This document shows positions 62,007 through 64,000 of a DNA stretch of 64,000 nucleotides, piece after piece. The notes beneath the pieces are model-generated. The model was given only the letters and a program-made list of their open reading frames with translations. It had not been told where the DNA came from and ran no database searches. Every line of letters starts with the position of its first letter. Positions within the stretch are counted from its first letter, which is position 1. Source of the stretch: CAYSWV01 sp964434865 (GTDB lineage Bacteria > Cyanobacteriota > Cyanobacteriia > Thermostichales > Thermostichaceae); the NCBI GenBank assembly GCA_964434865.1, contig CAYSWV010000012.1, forward strand, positions 26,869 to 90,868, written 5' to 3'. Position numbers and translations under genes: made by a program.

Positions 62007-64000
62007 ATGGCACTACCCAACACTGGACGTATTGTAAATGACCGTTACCAGCTTCACCAGACCCTCCGGTTGGGAGGTATGGGTGTAGTGTTTCACGCTG
62101 TGGATCAGCACGATGACGGTCAATCAGTTGCCATCAAGTTTTTGCCTCACTCATTGGATCCAGATGATCCAGCTTATCCCCTAATTCGACAACGGTTTTT
62201 AGAAGAAGCTCAGCTGAGTAGCTTATTGGGAGATCACCCTAATATTTTAGAGATTTTGGATTATGGCTTTGATGAGACTACACCTTATTTAGTGACTAAA
62301 GCTTTGGGCCTGCCGCCTTTGGGGGGTCAGAGTTTAGCCGATGCCATCCAAACACAAGGTCCCCTAGCACCTGATCGGATTAGACGCATTGTCCTCCAAA
62401 TTTGTGCAGGGTTAAATTATGCACACCGCTTTGAAGCTGAATTAGGTGCTCGAACGATACAGGGTGTGGCTCACTTGGATCTGAGACCCAGCACTATTTT
62501 TCTGATTCAGGAAACCAGTTTGGAGACACTCACCGAAAGAGTCAAGCTACTGGATTTTGGGGTGGCTCCTATTATTCGAGAAATGAGCACTCAATTAGGT
62601 CGAGATACCGTTGAATTTATCGGCTCACCGCGTTATAGCACTCCTGAGCAGCTTCAAGGACACCCTACTGATCACCGCACTGATATCTATGCTTTGGGTG
62701 TCATTCTCTATGAAATGCTAACTAACCATCATCCTTTTCAACCCACTGATGATACCTTATGGGCCTGGCAAGAAGCTCACCTCCGACAAGACCCGCTGCC
62801 TCTGGAAGCTTTTAACCTTCAGTATCCAGTTTCAACAGCCCTGTCACAGCTTTTAATGCAGTGTTTACAGCGAGATCCGCAGCAGCGACCCCAATCCTTT
62901 GATCAAATCATTCAACATCTATCAGCTAGCCCCACAAGCTCAAAGCTAGCTCAACCCCTACCTCGACGGTGGTTCCGTTCTCAACGATCTATCGCAACCT
63001 GGCATGATTCAGATAATGGTGGTGCCACTAACTTACGCCGCATTATTGCTAGCTCTCCACCTGAGCCTGTCTCTGAATCGGCTGTTTCTGAAGATCCTCA
63101 GCCTGCTGTAACCCAGGCTCAACCGAGTTCTAACCTCAGTGATCTGAAACCTAACCGTGATGAACGGCCTACTGCTCTAAAGCCGCCCAAACGGCAACGG
63201 CGCCCCAATCTGCAAAAGACAGGAAAATTGCAAAAACAGAGGTCTCGAGCTGTCATAGCTCCCTCAGATCCGGAGCCATCTAGCCTGGAGCCGCCATCTA
63301 GTCTGGAGCCACCCTCTAGCCCAGAATCCACGCATCCGGATCCCCGTTCACCCAAGCGCTCTTGGTGCTCCGTTTTGATAGGTCTCTTCCTTTTAGTGTT
63401 GGCTGGTGGAGCTGGGTTTGTAGCCTGGAAATGGTATACTAATCCTACTAGAATTAGGATCTTACCTGCCATTCCTCATTCCACATTAACTACCCGAGAC
63501 GAATTGGATGAAAGGCGAAAGCAAGCCATCATGGAGCAGGATTGGCGAGGGGCCATCAATATTATTGACCGTTTGATGACTGAATATCCCGCAGAAGCTG
63601 AAATCTGGTCATTATATCGAGAGCAGTTGATTGTCAATCTCAGTCCTCCAGAAGCCTTACCCCTGCGAGCCCCGATTCAACGAATTTTAGGAGTTTATGA
63701 GTCTCGGATGATGACTGCTATTGAAGGAGGGAGCTGGGCAGAAGCTTTAGATGCTTTGGAGCAGGCTAGGAGCCAATTCTCGGAAGAGACAGAAGATTGG
63801 GAGCCTTATGGGGACTTTTTTCAAGACGCTCAAGATTTAGCTATAGAAGGTGATCTTGACCAACTTTATGATCATCTGGCTCAGTATCGCGCTGAGTTCC
63901 CTTTGCTAGAGTCCTCCATAGAAACTTATCAATTGATCTTACGACCCCCATCCCCCACGCCAACCCCGAAGTCCATGCGGCGCGCAACGCGCGCGTCCCG
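62007..64000 (+). CDS. Membrane-linked Ser/Thr protein kinase, cut by window end
   Basis: An open frame of more than 660 codons without a stop before the edge. The Hanks-type kinase domain covers residues 13-310: glycine loop LRLGGMGVVFHAV near 20-32, VAIKFL with Lys44, HLDLRPSTIF near 156 (HLD in place of HRD, catalytic Asp158 kept), LLDFGV with Asp183, and SPRYSTPEQ. A Pro/Ser/Glu-rich linker with 18-bp repeats (63280-63320 region) leads to a TM helix near 454-474 and a helical C-terminal domain. The last 26 bases of the window are GC-rich and unlike the rest. A signal-transduction kinase is certain; its target is not. Confidence 0.9.
   Translation, partial: MALPNTGRIVNDRYQLHQTLRLGGMGVVFHAVDQHDDGQSVAIKFLPHSLDPDDPAYPLIRQRFLEEAQLSSLLGDHPNILEILDYGFDETTPYLVTKALGLPPLGGQSLADAIQTQGPLAPDRIRRIVLQICAGLNYAHRFEAELGARTIQGVAHLDLRPSTIFLIQETSLETLTERVKLLDFGVAPIIREMSTQLGRDTVEFIGSPRYSTPEQLQGHPTDHRTDIYALGVILYEMLTNHHPFQPTDDTLWAWQEAHLRQDPLPLEAFNLQYPVSTALSQLLMQCLQRDPQQRPQSFDQIIQHLSASPTSSKLAQPLPRRWFRSQRSIATWHDSDNGGATNLRRIIASSPPEPVSESAVSEDPQPAVTQAQPSSNLSDLKPNRDERPTALKPPKRQRRPNLQKTGKLQKQRSRAVIAPSDPEPSSLEPPSSLEPPSSPESTHPDPRSPKRSWCSVLIGLFLLVLAGGAGFVAWKWYTNPTRIRILPAIPHSTLTTRDELDERRKQAIMEQDWRGAINIIDRLMTEYPAEAEIWSLYREQLIVNLSPPEALPLRAPIQRILGVYESRMMTAIEGGSWAEALDALEQARSQFSEETEDWEPYGDFFQDAQDLAIEGDLDQLYDHLAQYRAEFPLLESSIETYQLILRPPSPTPTPKSMRRATRAS

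Noticed and set aside
1..64000. CRISPR array or insertion sequence
   Set aside because: All repeats seen are tandem without spacers, and no transposase or terminal inverted repeat was found.

Overview
The window is a 64 kb piece of cyanobacterial chromosome. It carries psaC (photosystem I iron-sulfur subunit), an RbcR-type LysR regulator, menD (phylloquinone pathway), an Rre1/Ycf29-type response regulator, a PAP/fibrillin-like protein, a DICT-domain histidine kinase and a single-RRM glycine-tailed RNA-binding protein, a set typical of oxygenic cyanobacteria. GC content looks to be in the mid-forties. GATC is clearly over-represented while the HIP1 octamer is rare, so I cannot name a genus. 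Two 100-N assembly gaps (13547-13646 and 49392-49491) show this is draft sequence. No tRNA, rRNA, CRISPR array, insertion sequence or prophage is visible. The genes are mostly housekeeping and spread over both strands in units of one to three, as is usual for cyanobacteria.

Layout. 0-6.6 kb: msrA (cut by the window edge), mnmE-nfi, rsfS, a CBS-domain protein, a MshEN/coiled-coil protein and a TPR protein. 6.6-7.4 kb: a gene-poor stretch with a 17-bp tandem repeat and the frameshifted remnant of a MoxR-type ATPase gene. 7.5-13.1 kb: psaC, a membrane histidine kinase, trpC with a saccharopine-dehydrogenase-like gene and an ABC ATPase, and a pentapeptide-repeat protein. 13.5-21.5 kb: a membrane protein broken by a gap, accA, pgk with a strong terminator, a DUF4397-like lipoprotein, two membrane proteins, a sugar nucleotidyltransferase and murE. 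21.7-28 kb: rbp, a nucleoside phosphorylase-like gene with a GNAT gene and a DnaQ-type exonuclease, phhB-ispD-holA, a YacP-type NYN protein and a second GNAT. 28-37.6 kb: small secreted and membrane proteins, a methyltransferase, a CPBP protease, a PAP-like protein, a probable Yfr1 small RNA, an M16 protease and the DICT histidine kinase. 37.8-50.4 kb: a GspE/PilB-like protein without its ATPase half, tilS, an MFS transporter, yhhQ, menD, rbcR, purK, a 2OG-Fe(II) oxygenase and an OmpA-family protein. 50.6-64 kb: mnmA, a YbjN protein, cobH, a membrane-anchored nuclease-helicase directly behind rre1, an FHA protein, a candidate structured RNA, an NDH-2-type oxidoreductase, a three-module glycosyltransferase and a Ser/Thr kinase cut by the window end.

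Systems and themes. tRNA modification is represented by mnmE, mnmA and tilS; anabolism by accA, murE, ispD, trpC, purK, menD and cobH; signalling by two histidine kinases, Rre1, an FHA protein and a Ser/Thr kinase. The least ordinary items are the TM-nuclease-UvrD fusion 3 nt downstream of rre1, the Yfr1-like RNA with its own terminator, a multi-helix RNA candidate at 57.05-57.26 kb, a PsaC with an altered loop between its two cluster motifs, and about a dozen unrelated 13-23 bp tandem duplications in spacers and at gene 3' ends.
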